From an uncultured Acidobacteriia bacterium (GTDB taxonomy: Bacteria; Acidobacteriota; Terriglobia; Bryobacterales; Bryobacteraceae): DNA of 64,000 nucleotides. The stretch's first letter is position 1. Each line of letters begins with the position of its first letter. Position numbers and translations under genes: made by a program. Location: contig CAIKAS010000317.1 in NCBI GenBank assembly GCA_903825445.1, positions 1 to 64,000 on the forward strand, in the 5' to 3' direction. This document shows positions 55,390 to 63,705 of the stretch, one piece after another. The notes below the pieces were generated by a model. That model was not told where the DNA came from, did not search any database, and saw nothing but the letters and a program-made list of their open reading frames with translations.

Positions 55390-57422
55390 CTTCTCCACGT
55401 GATCGCCGCTATAACATTGCGCTTGATGCCGACCAGTGATCCGGGGTCGCCACCGTACTCCGCATGATGCGGCTGCAGCAGATTCTGTCCGGTGACCGCA
55501 AACTCAAGATGCGAACTCGCGTGCCAGGCGAATCGCACATCGGCTGTTTGGTACCCCTGGACCAGTTCTGCCGGGAGAATGCTGACGTACCGGTAGATCT
55601 GGCTGAACTCCATGTGGCCCGGCAAATCCAGAAACGATTGAAAGCTAAGCAGGTGGCGAGGACTGGCGCCATCTTCACTGGTGACGGTAGTTGTATCCGT
55701 ACTGCCCGGTTTCGTGCGGAGATCCATACAGAGATAGGAGAAAGAACCCTGTAGCCGCCACCATGTGGTGGGTTTCCAACTGGGCGCCAGTTCAAATCCC
55801 TTCGTTGTTCCCAGTAAGCCGTTGCGGTTGACGAACGGATAAACAGTGTACGTTTCGCCATCCGTCGTGGTGGTGTAAGGAGTCCCGGGCTCAAGACTCT
55901 CAAGATTCTTGTAGTTGGTATAAAACGTCGCGAGATCAACGGAAAAACTGGGGATGATCAGCTGCCTGTAGCCGATCTCGTAGCTGACGCTTGTCTCTGA
56001 CGTGAAATATCCGTCCCCGCTGGTGACGTTGAATGCCAGGGGCTGCGTTGAGCGCAGTACAGTGTTTTGGAGAGTATCTTCGAGATCGGAAGGAGTCCGC
56101 ACGGCTCGCGTCACGCTCGCCCAGAAAGACTCGTGTTCCGATGGAGTCCAAAGCAGGCGCCCGCTCGGTTCAGTATTGAAACCTGCAAACGAACTGCGGA
56201 ACAGCTTGGCTCCGGCGGTGAAGGAGAGCCGGTCCGGAATGAGCGAGATCTCATCCTGTACGAATGCACTGTAAAGCTGATCGGTGCGGTTGTTTGGTGT
56301 GAATGCGTAAGTGGGGACCACGACGGGCAAATCGGCGGGACTCATGCGCGCGCCAAAACCCCAAGTAATGTCGTGCCGTTTGCTCCGTGCCAGGTGGTGG
56401 ACGAGGTCGAAATCGACTGTATTGCGATACTCCGCCTGGGTTGCCTGAAGCCTGTTTACACGGTCGTAATAAACCTGAATCTGGAGATCCGAACCGCTCT
56501 CGAATACGTGCTTCCAGCGGGCCAGAACATTGGCTCCGGAAAGATCAGCGTTTTGATTTACGACGTTCAGCCCAGGCGGAACGATGGCAGTGACCTTAGC
56601 GCTTTCTCCGGCCAGTCCATCATAGCCATCGCCCTGAATGGTTAGCGTGTCGCGACCGGTAGGTTCCCAGTCCATGCGGAATCCGCCCTGCGCCCGTCTC
56701 TGATCGTCAAACTGGTTGTTATCGTAGTGGTACTCGGGGCTGGTGGTGGAACCCTTCGCGTACACACGATAGCTGAAGTTGCTGCCGTTGCCTCCACCGT
56801 ACCGGAGGTCGAGATAACCTTCGGTCACATTCCCCCCACCCGCAGAAATCAGAGTTCCCCGAGTGTCGCGCGAGTTCTTCGTGATGATGTTGATGACACC
56901 ATCAACAGCATCGGGTCCCCATATCGTTCCGCCGGGCCCGCGGATGACTTCAATCCGGTCGATGTCTTCCAGCAGCGTGTCCTGAACCTCCCAGTAGACG
57001 CCGTGAAAAAGAGGATTGTAGACGTTACGGCCGTCTATCAGAACAAGGACGCCGCGGGCGAGACGTCCTTCAAAGCCTCGAATACCCACGGCCCATTTCA
57101 CGGAATCAATCTGCGAAACTTCTACGCCTGGAGCCAGGCGGAGCACTTCCGGCAGACTTACCGCTCCGGAACGCACAATATCCTGTTGCGTGATGACGTA
57201 AACTGCGGCCGGGGTCCGGGCGACGGAGACAGGCTCCTTTGAAACGGACGTGACTTCGATATTGCCGAGTTGCTCGAGACTCAGACCCTTGAGACTGTCC
57301 TGGAGTGCCGGATCGGGCGGCGGGGTTTGGGAGAGACACGAAACTGCCGCGCCAAAAAAGAGCAAAGCACGCCAACAGGCCCGCGCGCTTCGTTCCCGAT
57401 ATTGTCCGGAACGGATCTTCAT
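55386..57422 (-). CDS. TonB-dependent outer-membrane receptor
   Basis: The 678-residue protein has a signal peptide (ALLFFGAAVSCLSQ), a plug domain (SVARTPAAVYVITQQDIVRSGAVSLPEVLRLAPGVEV, about 65-100; IEVIRGPGGTIWGPDAVDGVINIITKNS, about 157-184) and a beta-barrel that ends GIKRNVIAAITWRR. It resembles catecholate or B12-type receptors without a carboxypeptidase-regulatory domain; the ligand is unknown. It precedes the YfiR gene with ATGA overlap and follows the DUF6526-like gene by 35 bp. Linked to a kinase, it may act as outer-membrane signal receptor or uptake route. Confidence 0.9.
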   Translation of the reverse strand: MKIRSGQYRERSARACWRALLFFGAAVSCLSQTPPPDPALQDSLKGLSLEQLGNIEVTSVSKEPVSVARTPAAVYVITQQDIVRSGAVSLPEVLRLAPGVEVSQIDSVKWAVGIRGFEGRLARGVLVLIDGRNVYNPLFHGVYWEVQDTLLEDIDRIEVIRGPGGTIWGPDAVDGVINIITKNSRDTRGTLISAGGGNVTEGYLDLRYGGGNGSNFSYRVYAKGSTTSPEYHYDNNQFDDQRRAQGGFRMDWEPTGRDTLTIQGDGYDGLAGESAKVTAIVPPGLNVVNQNADLSGANVLARWKHVFESGSDLQIQVYYDRVNRLQATQAEYRNTVDFDLVHHLARSKRHDITWGFGARMSPADLPVVVPTYAFTPNNRTDQLYSAFVQDEISLIPDRLSFTAGAKLFRSSFAGFNTEPSGRLLWTPSEHESFWASVTRAVRTPSDLEDTLQNTVLRSTQPLAFNVTSGDGYFTSETSVSYEIGYRQLIIPSFSVDLATFYTNYKNLESLEPGTPYTTTTDGETYTVYPFVNRNGLLGTTKGFELAPSWKPTTWWRLQGSFSYLCMDLRTKPGSTDTTTVTSEDGASPRHLLSFQSFLDLPGHMEFSQIYRYVSILPAELVQGYQTADVRFAWHASSHLEFAVTGQNLLQPHHAEYGGDPGSLVGIKRNVIAAITWRR

Positions 57423-57457
57423 ATTCTCGATATTCTTCGGAGCTATGTAGCGGACCG

Positions 57458-57892
57458 CTACAAGCGGTCGTGATCGGCCTTCCAGGCCTTGACGGCACGT
57501 TTGATGGCGTCGGGCGAAAGGCTCTCGTCGGCGGCACGCTGGGCCAGACCCACGAATTCATCGTCGGACGCAAAACGCAACCCGACGATTTGTTTTACCG
57601 ACAGCCTTTTGTCGAGAAGTTTCCCTGCCAGAACGTAGTGGCGCAGATTCTCTTCGGCGCGGATCGCCCGGTCCTGGGCCTGAAGCGCAAATGTCCGGCA
57701 GAAGAAAGCCAGGAAGAACATCGCGAAGGAAATCGCGGTGATCAGCGACGCATTGTAGAGCCTTGAATGATCGTCCAGCGAGTGGATCAGATTGACAACT
57801 GATCCGATGAGGGTCGCCAGCGCGATCGGCAAGAGGACGTAGTGGAACAGCGGCACGAACTTTGCGTGTTTTGCGTAGCTTTGTTCTTCCAT
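57458..57892 (-). CDS. Small membrane protein, DUF6526-like
   Basis: The 144-residue protein has two membrane segments (about 12-35 and 46-68) and a charged C-terminal helical part. The opening QSYAKHAKFVPLFHYVLLPI and AQDRAIRAEENLRHYVLAGKLLDKRLSVKQIVGLRFASDDEFVGLAQRA (about 72-120) match what I recall as DUF6526. Function is unknown. It is upstream of the TonB receptor gene on the same strand. Confidence 0.75.
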   Translation of the reverse strand: MEEQSYAKHAKFVPLFHYVLLPIALATLIGSVVNLIHSLDDHSRLYNASLITAISFAMFFLAFFCRTFALQAQDRAIRAEENLRHYVLAGKLLDKRLSVKQIVGLRFASDDEFVGLAQRAADESLSPDAIKRAVKAWKADHDRL

Positions 57893-57969
57893 TTTTACTG
57901 GTTTATCTCCCGTATTTGATTATAGATGCGAACTCTTCGGACGGCGCTGATATTTGACCTGTCGGGCAC

Positions 57970-57997
57970 TTGACACCGGATACAGGCATTCAATAGT
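57970..57997 (+). promoter_or_regulatory. Candidate promoter for the cytochrome-quinoprotein operon
   Basis: TTGACA at 57970-57975 is a perfect -35 match, followed after 16 bases by AATAGT (57992-57997), a weak -10. The cytochrome ATG is 36 bases further on. The -35 is good but the -10 makes this tentative. Confidence 0.35.
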
Positions 57998-58032
57998 CTG
58001 GAAGCCGCATTATAGGTTCGCGGGAAGGTCAA

Positions 58033-58983
58033 ATGACAACACAATTCAGAATCGCATTGTTTGCGGGACTCATCGTCTGCGCGGTGTCTCACCTTGCGGC
58101 GCAGGGTGGCGGCGGGCGTGGCGGTAGCGGGCGGGGCGGTGGCCGAGGAGTGGTCGGCATCGGCAATACACCGGCCAGCCCGACCTCGGGCACCTCGTTC
58201 GATCCGGCACAGGTGGCGCGCGGAGAGAAAACGTTCGGCGAGAAGTGCGCGTCGTGCCATCGCGCCAATGCGCGGGGAGGCACAGGCAAGGGCATCGCGG
58301 AAGTGGATCTGCTGCGTTCGCCCATGGTGCTGGACGATATTGGCGGAAGGGAGATCGGCGAGTTCCTGAAGTATGGCCGTCCCGAAAAAAACATGCCAAA
58401 ATTCGATGTGACGCAGCCGGAAGTCGCAGACATGGCGGCGTTCCTGCACAGGCAGATTGTGGCGGCGTCCGAACGCGGCACCTATGTACGGCTCAACGTA
58501 TTGAGCGGCGATGCCAAGGCAGGCGAGGCGTTCTTCAACGGGCCGGTTGGTAAGTGCAGCACGTGCCACTCGGCAACCGGCGACATGAAGGGTCTGGCGG
58601 CGAAGAACAACAATGACGCGTCGACGATTCAGGGACTGATCGTGGGCGGCGGCGCGGCGGGTGGCCGGGGAGGCGGACGAGGCCGGGGCGGAGCAGCGGC
58701 AGGCGGCGCACCAGACGCGCCACCGACGCCCTCGAAGACCGCGATCACGGCGACAGTGACGACAAAATCCGGTCAGAAGTTTGACGGCCTGCCCGTGCAG
58801 GTTACCGATTTCGTGGTGGTGATTCAGCCGACAACCGGCGGCCCGATCAAGTCTTTCCTGAAGCAGGGCGAGTGGCCGAAGGTGGAACTGCACAATCCAT
58901 TGCAGGCGCATGTGGATCTGCTCGGCAAGTACACCGACGCGGACATTCATAATCTGGCGGCGTATCTGGTGAGTTTGAAGTAG
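58033..58983 (+). CDS. Secreted diheme c-type cytochrome-like protein
   Basis: The 316-residue protein has a signal peptide (IALFAGLIVCAVSHLAAQ) followed at once by a Gly/Arg-rich stretch (25-45). Two heme c motifs are present, CASCH (72-76) and CSTCH (175-179), with Met121 in NMPKF as a likely axial ligand of the first heme. A second Gly/Arg-rich stretch (205-225) precedes a C-terminal domain resembling the heme-binding-domain-associated beta region seen in acidobacterial cytochromes. It starts an operon with the quinoprotein gene 15 bp downstream and probably accepts its electrons. Confidence 0.88.
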   Translation: MTTQFRIALFAGLIVCAVSHLAAQGGGGRGGSGRGGGRGVVGIGNTPASPTSGTSFDPAQVARGEKTFGEKCASCHRANARGGTGKGIAEVDLLRSPMVLDDIGGREIGEFLKYGRPEKNMPKFDVTQPEVADMAAFLHRQIVAASERGTYVRLNVLSGDAKAGEAFFNGPVGKCSTCHSATGDMKGLAAKNNNDASTIQGLIVGGGAAGGRGGGRGRGGAAAGGAPDAPPTPSKTAITATVTTKSGQKFDGLPVQVTDFVVVIQPTTGGPIKSFLKQGEWPKVELHNPLQAHVDLLGKYTDADIHNLAAYLVSLK

Positions 58984-58998
58984 AAGCTGAGGATCAAA

Positions 58999-60633
58999 AT
59001 GAACACACGTCACTTTTTCCTTTTTGTTGCGATCTCCGGCGTGCTCTCGGCGCAAACGCTCGATCCGGCGCTGCTGAAAAGGCCCGCTACGGATGCCTGG
59101 CCGACTTATCACGGCGATTATTCGGGCAAACGCTACAGCGTCCTCGACCAGATCAATCAGTCGAACGTCAACAAGCTGACCTTGCAGTGGTTCTGGAAAG
59201 CCAACATGACGCCGGACCCGGCGCGCACCGGCGGCGAGCATAAAGCCGGCGACCCATATTTCTGGGGTGGGCCTTCGGCGGCCGCGAATATCAAAGGTAC
59301 GCCGCTGATGGTCAATGGCGTCCTGTATCTGAGCTCGGTGGACAACGCCTGGGCGGTTGACGCGAGGACCGGCCGCGAACTCTGGCATTACACATGGCAA
59401 ACCACGGGCGGTATTCACATTGGCAATCGCGGCCTCGGCATGTATGGCAACTGGCTGTTCATGGAAACGCCGGATTGCTATGTGGTCTCGCTCGATGCGG
59501 CAACGGGCAAGGAGCGCTGGCATAAGCAGATCGCCGACGTGAAGCAGCAATACTTCTGCACGCCGGAACCGATCATCGTCGGCAACCATGTGCTGATTGG
59601 GATGGGCGGCGATTCGCTGGACGTGCAGGGCTGGCTGGAATCGCGCGATCCGGAAACCGGCGACGTGCAGTGGAAGTGGTACACGACGCCGCAGAATCCA
59701 GGTGACCCGGGCTACGACAGCTGGCCAGACGATTACGCGCGAAAGCATGGCGGCGGCATGACGTGGCAACCGCCGACCTACGATCCAGTGTTGAACCTTA
59801 TCTATGTGGCAACCGGAAATCCGAATCCGGTGGGCGCGACGCAGAGCAGGAAGGGCGACAACCTTTTCACCTGTTCGCTGGTGGCGCTGAACCCGGATAC
59901 GGGCAAGATGAAGTGGTACTTCCAAACCTCGCCGCACGATAGTCACGACTGGGACAGCACGCAGGTTCCGGTGCTGGTGGATGCGGAATTCGGCGGAAGG
60001 CAGCGCAAACTGGTGATTCAGGCCACCCGCAACGGCTACTTCTTCGTGCTGGACCGGGAGACTGGCCAGAACCTGGTGACCAAGCCGCTGGTGGAGTACG
60101 TGAACTGGTCGAAGGGCGTCGACGCCAAGGGGCAACCGATTCCGAACGACAAGAAGGAGCCATCGACGGATGGCGTGCTGGTAGGACCGGGTTCGGCGAC
60201 GAACTGGCCTCCGCCGAGTTTTTCGCCGCAGACGGGACTGTTCTACGTCGGTACGGCCGAGAGTTACGGGATGAGCTATCTCACGGACACCGATGAGCGT
60301 CCGGAAGGCTATGGCTTCACGGGCGGGGGCGGTGGTGGTGGCGGACACAGCGGAATTCGGGCGATCGATTACAAGACCGGGCAGATGAAGTGGATGCACG
60401 ATACAGCGGTGGGTGCGCAGGGATTGCTGACCACTGCGGGGCATCTGCTGTTCGGTACGGATGGCTACGGGAATTTCATCGCATTCGATCCGGCGAACGG
60501 AAAGATCCTTTGGCATACGGCGCTGCTGACGAATCCGAGCAACGGTCCGCAGACGTGGACGGTTGACGGCAAGCAGTTCGTCACTGTGGCCGGTGGCGAT
60601 ACGCTGTATGCGTTCACGCTGAGCGATCAATAG
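58999..60633 (+). CDS. Secreted PQQ-type quinoprotein (alcohol-dehydrogenase-like propeller)
   Basis: The 544-residue protein has a signal peptide (FLFVAISGVLSAQ) and an eight-bladed PQQ propeller: WPTYHGDYSGKRYSVLDQINQSNVNKL (34-60), repeated GRELWHYTWQT/GKERWHKQ blade ends, SPHDSHDWDSTQVPVLVD (about 313-330, catalytic-Asp region) and WTVDGKQFVTVAGGD. The vicinal Cys pair of methanol/ethanol dehydrogenases is not seen. A poly-Gly insert (GGGGGGGGHSG, about 441-451) lies late. It probably oxidises an alcohol or sugar in the periplasm and passes electrons to the cytochrome; substrate and cofactor occupancy are uncertain. Confidence 0.88.
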   Translation: MNTRHFFLFVAISGVLSAQTLDPALLKRPATDAWPTYHGDYSGKRYSVLDQINQSNVNKLTLQWFWKANMTPDPARTGGEHKAGDPYFWGGPSAAANIKGTPLMVNGVLYLSSVDNAWAVDARTGRELWHYTWQTTGGIHIGNRGLGMYGNWLFMETPDCYVVSLDAATGKERWHKQIADVKQQYFCTPEPIIVGNHVLIGMGGDSLDVQGWLESRDPETGDVQWKWYTTPQNPGDPGYDSWPDDYARKHGGGMTWQPPTYDPVLNLIYVATGNPNPVGATQSRKGDNLFTCSLVALNPDTGKMKWYFQTSPHDSHDWDSTQVPVLVDAEFGGRQRKLVIQATRNGYFFVLDRETGQNLVTKPLVEYVNWSKGVDAKGQPIPNDKKEPSTDGVLVGPGSATNWPPPSFSPQTGLFYVGTAESYGMSYLTDTDERPEGYGFTGGGGGGGGHSGIRAIDYKTGQMKWMHDTAVGAQGLLTTAGHLLFGTDGYGNFIAFDPANGKILWHTALLTNPSNGPQTWTVDGKQFVTVAGGDTLYAFTLSDQ

Positions 60634-60656
60634 GGGCGTCTCGAGCTGAGATGATG

Positions 60657-60687
60657 AAAGGGCAGGGCGGAAGCTCTGCCCTTTTTT
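60657..60687 (+). terminator. Intrinsic terminator after the quinoprotein gene
   Basis: AAAGGGCAG (60657-60665) pairs with CTGCCCTTT (60676-60684) around a 10-base loop, and the T-run continues to 60687. The antitoxin remnant's ATG follows directly. Confidence 0.9.
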
Positions 60688-60834
60688 ATGAAACCCGAGA
60701 TGCTGGCCAAAATTTCGACGCCGCCGACGCCGGATTGGATGAAGCTTGCGGGAGCCGGAACGGGACGAGAGCTGATGACTGCTTTCGCCGCGGACAAGAA
60801 GCTTGAGCGCGAGCACGAAGACTCGCGCTGCTGA
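60688..60834 (+). pseudogene. Remnant of a VapB/AbrB-type antitoxin (C-terminal tail)
   Basis: A 48-codon frame ends in DWMKLAGAGTGRELMTAF and KKLEREHEDSRC. The charged helical tail with a PDW entry is the toxin-binding end usual in AbrB-type VapB antitoxins. The DNA-binding N-terminus is absent, and the frame begins right at a terminator's T-run. Together with the PIN remnant downstream it reads as half of a decayed TA pair. Confidence 0.5.
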
Positions 60835-60839
60835 CTCTT

Positions 60840-61200
60840 CGGCAAGGGGGGCGCAAGTCTGCTATCGGCAAAATCGCAGCACTGCTTGATGCCGGAGCTG
60901 GTTGCCCACGTCTGCTGATGAGCGCCGTGAACAGCCCGCATAAGAATTACAGCCCCGAACCTAGTGAGTCGTAGAGAGGGTTCTCGGCCACTATTCCTGT
61001 CACCTTCGACGTTCGCGCTTGCGGCGGACATCTGGCGTGCAGCGAGATTAAAAGCGAAGTTCCCGATTGCCTGCGCTGAAACGTGCGCTGCCGCCTTGGC
61101 GCAAAAGCATCGATGCGCGCTGGTGACGGGCGAAACAGGGTTCCGTCTCGTGGGCGGGGAGTGGATCGATGATGTTGTCATGGTGGTGTTGAAAAGAGAA
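60840..61200 (+). pseudogene. Remnant of a VapC/PIN-domain toxin, frame-disrupted
   Basis: Pieces of a PIN domain lie in different frames. Around 60871-60950 the frame reads GKIAALLDAGAGCPRLLMSAVN, then loses the expected NWGE motif and hits a stop. From about 61000 another frame reads FALAADIWRAARLKAKFPIA, ALAQKHRCALVTGETGF and RLVGGEW, the C-terminal half. The N-terminal catalytic Asp segment is missing and the two later Asp positions read Glu. It should be inactive. No intact toxin is encoded nearby. Confidence 0.6.
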
Positions 61201-61232
61201 AGGGGCGACGCTCGCGCGTCGCCCCTTTTTTT
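61199..61232 (+). terminator. Intrinsic terminator after the VapBC remnant
   Basis: AGGGGCGACGC (61201-61211) pairs with GCGTCGCCCCT (61216-61226) around TCGC, with a run of seven T (61226-61232). Extra A-T pairs extend the stem. The left side is A-rich, so it may also serve the convergent minus-strand gene that ends at 61253. Confidence 0.92.
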
Positions 61233-61252
61233 GCAGACCAGAAAGTTTCGGG

Positions 61253-62851
61253 TCAGTTCTCGATGGGCTCCTGTTCTATGTGATCGATCACTAACACCTG
61301 CATTGGAGCTTTGCGGGTTTCGAGTTTCAGGCCGAGTTGGCGTTCCAGGGCTTCGAATACCGTTAGTCTGCCGTTGGGATCAGACGCTGCCGACGCCGGA
61401 CCGGCATCACCGCCACGGCCACCGCCGTTTTGCATCAGCCTGGCGGGCGTGAAACTGAGCACGAGATCCCATGAGCCTTTCAAGTCGGTGGCGTCGATAA
61501 CCGGGTGGTCGATATAGCCGCCCGCCATGTCACGGAGCTTGTCGGCCAGTTGGGACATCGCGATATTTTGGCAGGTCAAGCTCCTCGATAGAGGAGAATT
61601 CGCTCCGGCGGCCGCGGGCGTTGATCTGCAGTTGGTGCGATTGGAAGCATCAGCGGCGCGAAGTTTTGATTTAACGGCTGTCAATGCGAACACAGTGACT
61701 GGGCGTTCCTCATTGTGCGTGGCCAGCTTGAAACGAGATACGAGAAGATTCCGTGCCATCTCGCGGAGCGCGTCGAAATCCAGCTGAGGACCGGACGCCG
61801 GGTCGTCTGAAGGCGCTTTGGCGACCACGTCGAACCGCGCGGTATCCAGCCATTTCGGCCCGCCCACGAGCATATCGCTATCGCTTTCGTCGATGTCCCA
61901 CGCATAATGAATCAGTTCTTTTAGCGTGATCCCCCGCAGTTCTAGTTTGCTACCCCGAATATTCTCACTGGGTGTCTCGTCGGCGGGGCTGGGCTTGATG
62001 TCGGCCACTTCGAACTCACGCGGAGCGGTAGTCAGTTTTTGCGTGACGCCCGGTGGATTCGACGTTGGCTTGTCATTCACCTTTTCGACGACGACCACGG
62101 GCATCGGCACCTTTTGCAGTTCGAGCTTCAGACCGAGTTGTTTGTCTACCGCGTCGAAGAGTGAAATCCCGTCGCTGCCTGCGGCCTGGAGTTGTCCTCG
62201 GCCAGTGAATTTTAAGGTGAAATCCCAGCCTCCTTTCAGCCCAGTCAGGTCGACGGTCGGAAAACTACCGAAATACGCTCCCGCCAACCCGGGTAGTTGA
62301 GCGACGAGCGCTGTCATGGTCGTGTCGTGGCAGGACATCACGCGCATCGGGATTTCGCCCGGGCCCGCCGGTTTGCCCACCATCTGGCAGCCGCCGTCGG
62401 TTCCATCGCCAGAGGCTTCTTTCATGAGGGGGGCGTGTTTCCCAGCCATCAGGGCGTAGGCTTCGAGTGGCCTGGAGTCTTCGTGAACGACGAGGTTAAA
62501 CCGATCAGCAAGAAGTTTGCGCAACATCAGATTCGCCGTATCGCGGGTTGCTGAGTCGGGCGCTTTGGCGATCACGTCGTAGCGATTATCGTCGAGCCAG
62601 GCGGGTCCGCCGACAACTTTATCGCCGTTGTCGAGCGCCCATGCGAGACGGATGAGATCGACCATGGTGGCAGTGTGCAACTCATAACGGCCGCCCCGAT
62701 AGAACCCGCCGCGCATGGACGGGTTATTGCTGTGCGGGCTGACGTGGACGTCGGCTATGTCGAATGCCGGCGTGGGCGCGGCGTCGGGAGTTTGAGCGAA
62801 GGCTCCCGCGGCCAGCGCGAGGACGAATCCGATATGGGCGAGGGTTCTCAT
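61253..62851 (-). CDS. TIGR03435-family soil-associated protein, tandem-duplicated domain
   Basis: The 532-residue protein has a signal peptide (IGFVLALAAGAFAQ) and two copies of the TIGR03435 domain (about 25-265 and 283-532). Each runs from FDIADVHVSP / FEVADIKPSP, through VGGPAWLDDNRYDVIAKAPDS / VGGPKWLDTARFDVVAKAPSD and LLADRFNLVVHEDSRPLEAYALM / LLVSRFKLATHNEERPVTVFALT, to LGLKLELQKVPMPVVVVEKV / LGLKLETRKAPMQVLVIDHIEQEPIEN (partial quotes of each end). Family function is unknown. The fused pair is longer than the usual single-domain form, as in the next gene. AAGGAG precedes the ATG. Confidence 0.92.
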   Translation of the reverse strand: MRTLAHIGFVLALAAGAFAQTPDAAPTPAFDIADVHVSPHSNNPSMRGGFYRGGRYELHTATMVDLIRLAWALDNGDKVVGGPAWLDDNRYDVIAKAPDSATRDTANLMLRKLLADRFNLVVHEDSRPLEAYALMAGKHAPLMKEASGDGTDGGCQMVGKPAGPGEIPMRVMSCHDTTMTALVAQLPGLAGAYFGSFPTVDLTGLKGGWDFTLKFTGRGQLQAAGSDGISLFDAVDKQLGLKLELQKVPMPVVVVEKVNDKPTSNPPGVTQKLTTAPREFEVADIKPSPADETPSENIRGSKLELRGITLKELIHYAWDIDESDSDMLVGGPKWLDTARFDVVAKAPSDDPASGPQLDFDALREMARNLLVSRFKLATHNEERPVTVFALTAVKSKLRAADASNRTNCRSTPAAAGANSPLSRSLTCQNIAMSQLADKLRDMAGGYIDHPVIDATDLKGSWDLVLSFTPARLMQNGGGRGGDAGPASAASDPNGRLTVFEALERQLGLKLETRKAPMQVLVIDHIEQEPIEN

Positions 62852-62867
62852 TGTGATCTGCTCCTTT

Positions 62868-63701
62868 TCAGTTCTCTGTCGGGGCCTTTTCCATGTGGTC
62901 TATGACGATGGTTTCGACTGGCGTTTTTTTCGATTCGACAACGATACCGAGAGGCCGGAGAGAGTCGAACATCGGGCTTTCGCTGGCGGGGTCAGAGGCC
63001 GGACCCTGCGGGGAGATCGTTTGAGAATTAGAAAGCTCAAATGCGATCGGGTAAGTACCCTGCAAGTTGGTCTCGTCGAGCACGGGGCGGCCGACATCTG
63101 TGGACAGAAACTGCGCGAGTTTGGCGAAAGTGGAAAGTTCGAATCGCATTCGCCCGGCGTTCATTGAAATATTGATTCCCTTGCCTGAAAAGGCAGCGCC
63201 CTTCGGGTCGGTGGTCAAAGTCATTTCGCCCATCGGTGTCAGTACGGTGCCCGCATCCGAATGCGGTGGGTCCTTTGTTTCGACTGGCTGATTTGCCTTC
63301 AGCCTGAGGCCACCTTTCGCGACGACGAGCGCGTAGACCGGCTGGTCGCGGGTTTCGCGATGTGCGGTCATTTTGAAGCGTTCTGCGAACAGCGCCTGCA
63401 GCATTTCGGGAATCCTGTCTACAGGTGCTCCGTCCGGCAGCTTGGCGGTGATGTTGAAGGCCGTGGTTTTGAGCCAGTCGGGACCGGATATCAGGTAGGG
63501 CTGGACTCGATATGCCATGGCGAGCACGGTCTCCAGCGAGAGGGACGTAATGCTGACTTGTGACTTATCGATACGGACGCCGGTCATCATACCTGCCGGC
63601 CCGGCTACTCGTGGCGAAGGTTTGATGACCGCGACTTCGAAGGCCGTTTGGGCTAGGCAGTTGGAGCCGAGGAGCGCGAACAGCATCAATGCGGTTTTCA
63701 T
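62868..63701 (-). CDS. TIGR03435-family soil-associated protein, single domain
   Basis: The 278-residue protein has a signal peptide (ALMLFALLGSNCLAQ) and one TIGR03435 domain: FEVAVIKPSP, ISGPDWLKTTAFNITAKLPDG, LLQALFAERFKM-type segment LQALFAERFKMTAHRETRDQ (about 106-125), and ending VETIVIDHMEKAPTEN. It lies 16 bp upstream of the two-domain paralogue on the same strand, so the pair arose by tandem duplication. The ATG at 63701 gives the signal peptide; a longer frame from 63809 overlaps the preceding gene's end. Confidence 0.9.
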   Translation of the reverse strand: MKTALMLFALLGSNCLAQTAFEVAVIKPSPRVAGPAGMMTGVRIDKSQVSITSLSLETVLAMAYRVQPYLISGPDWLKTTAFNITAKLPDGAPVDRIPEMLQALFAERFKMTAHRETRDQPVYALVVAKGGLRLKANQPVETKDPPHSDAGTVLTPMGEMTLTTDPKGAAFSGKGINISMNAGRMRFELSTFAKLAQFLSTDVGRPVLDETNLQGTYPIAFELSNSQTISPQGPASDPASESPMFDSLRPLGIVVESKKTPVETIVIDHMEKAPTEN

Positions 63702-63705
63702 GAGG

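Noticed and set aside
57895-60816. A 973-codon open frame on the minus strand opposite the cytochrome and quinoprotein genes
   Set aside because: It is low in hydrophobic pattern, very rich in Arg and His, has no family motif, and lies fully antisense to two well-supported genes. It is a side effect of GC-rich codon use.
61253-62851. Frameshift or gene fusion error as the cause of the two-domain TIGR03435 protein
   Set aside because: The frame is continuous with one signal peptide and a proline-containing linker between intact domains, so a true tandem-domain protein is simpler.
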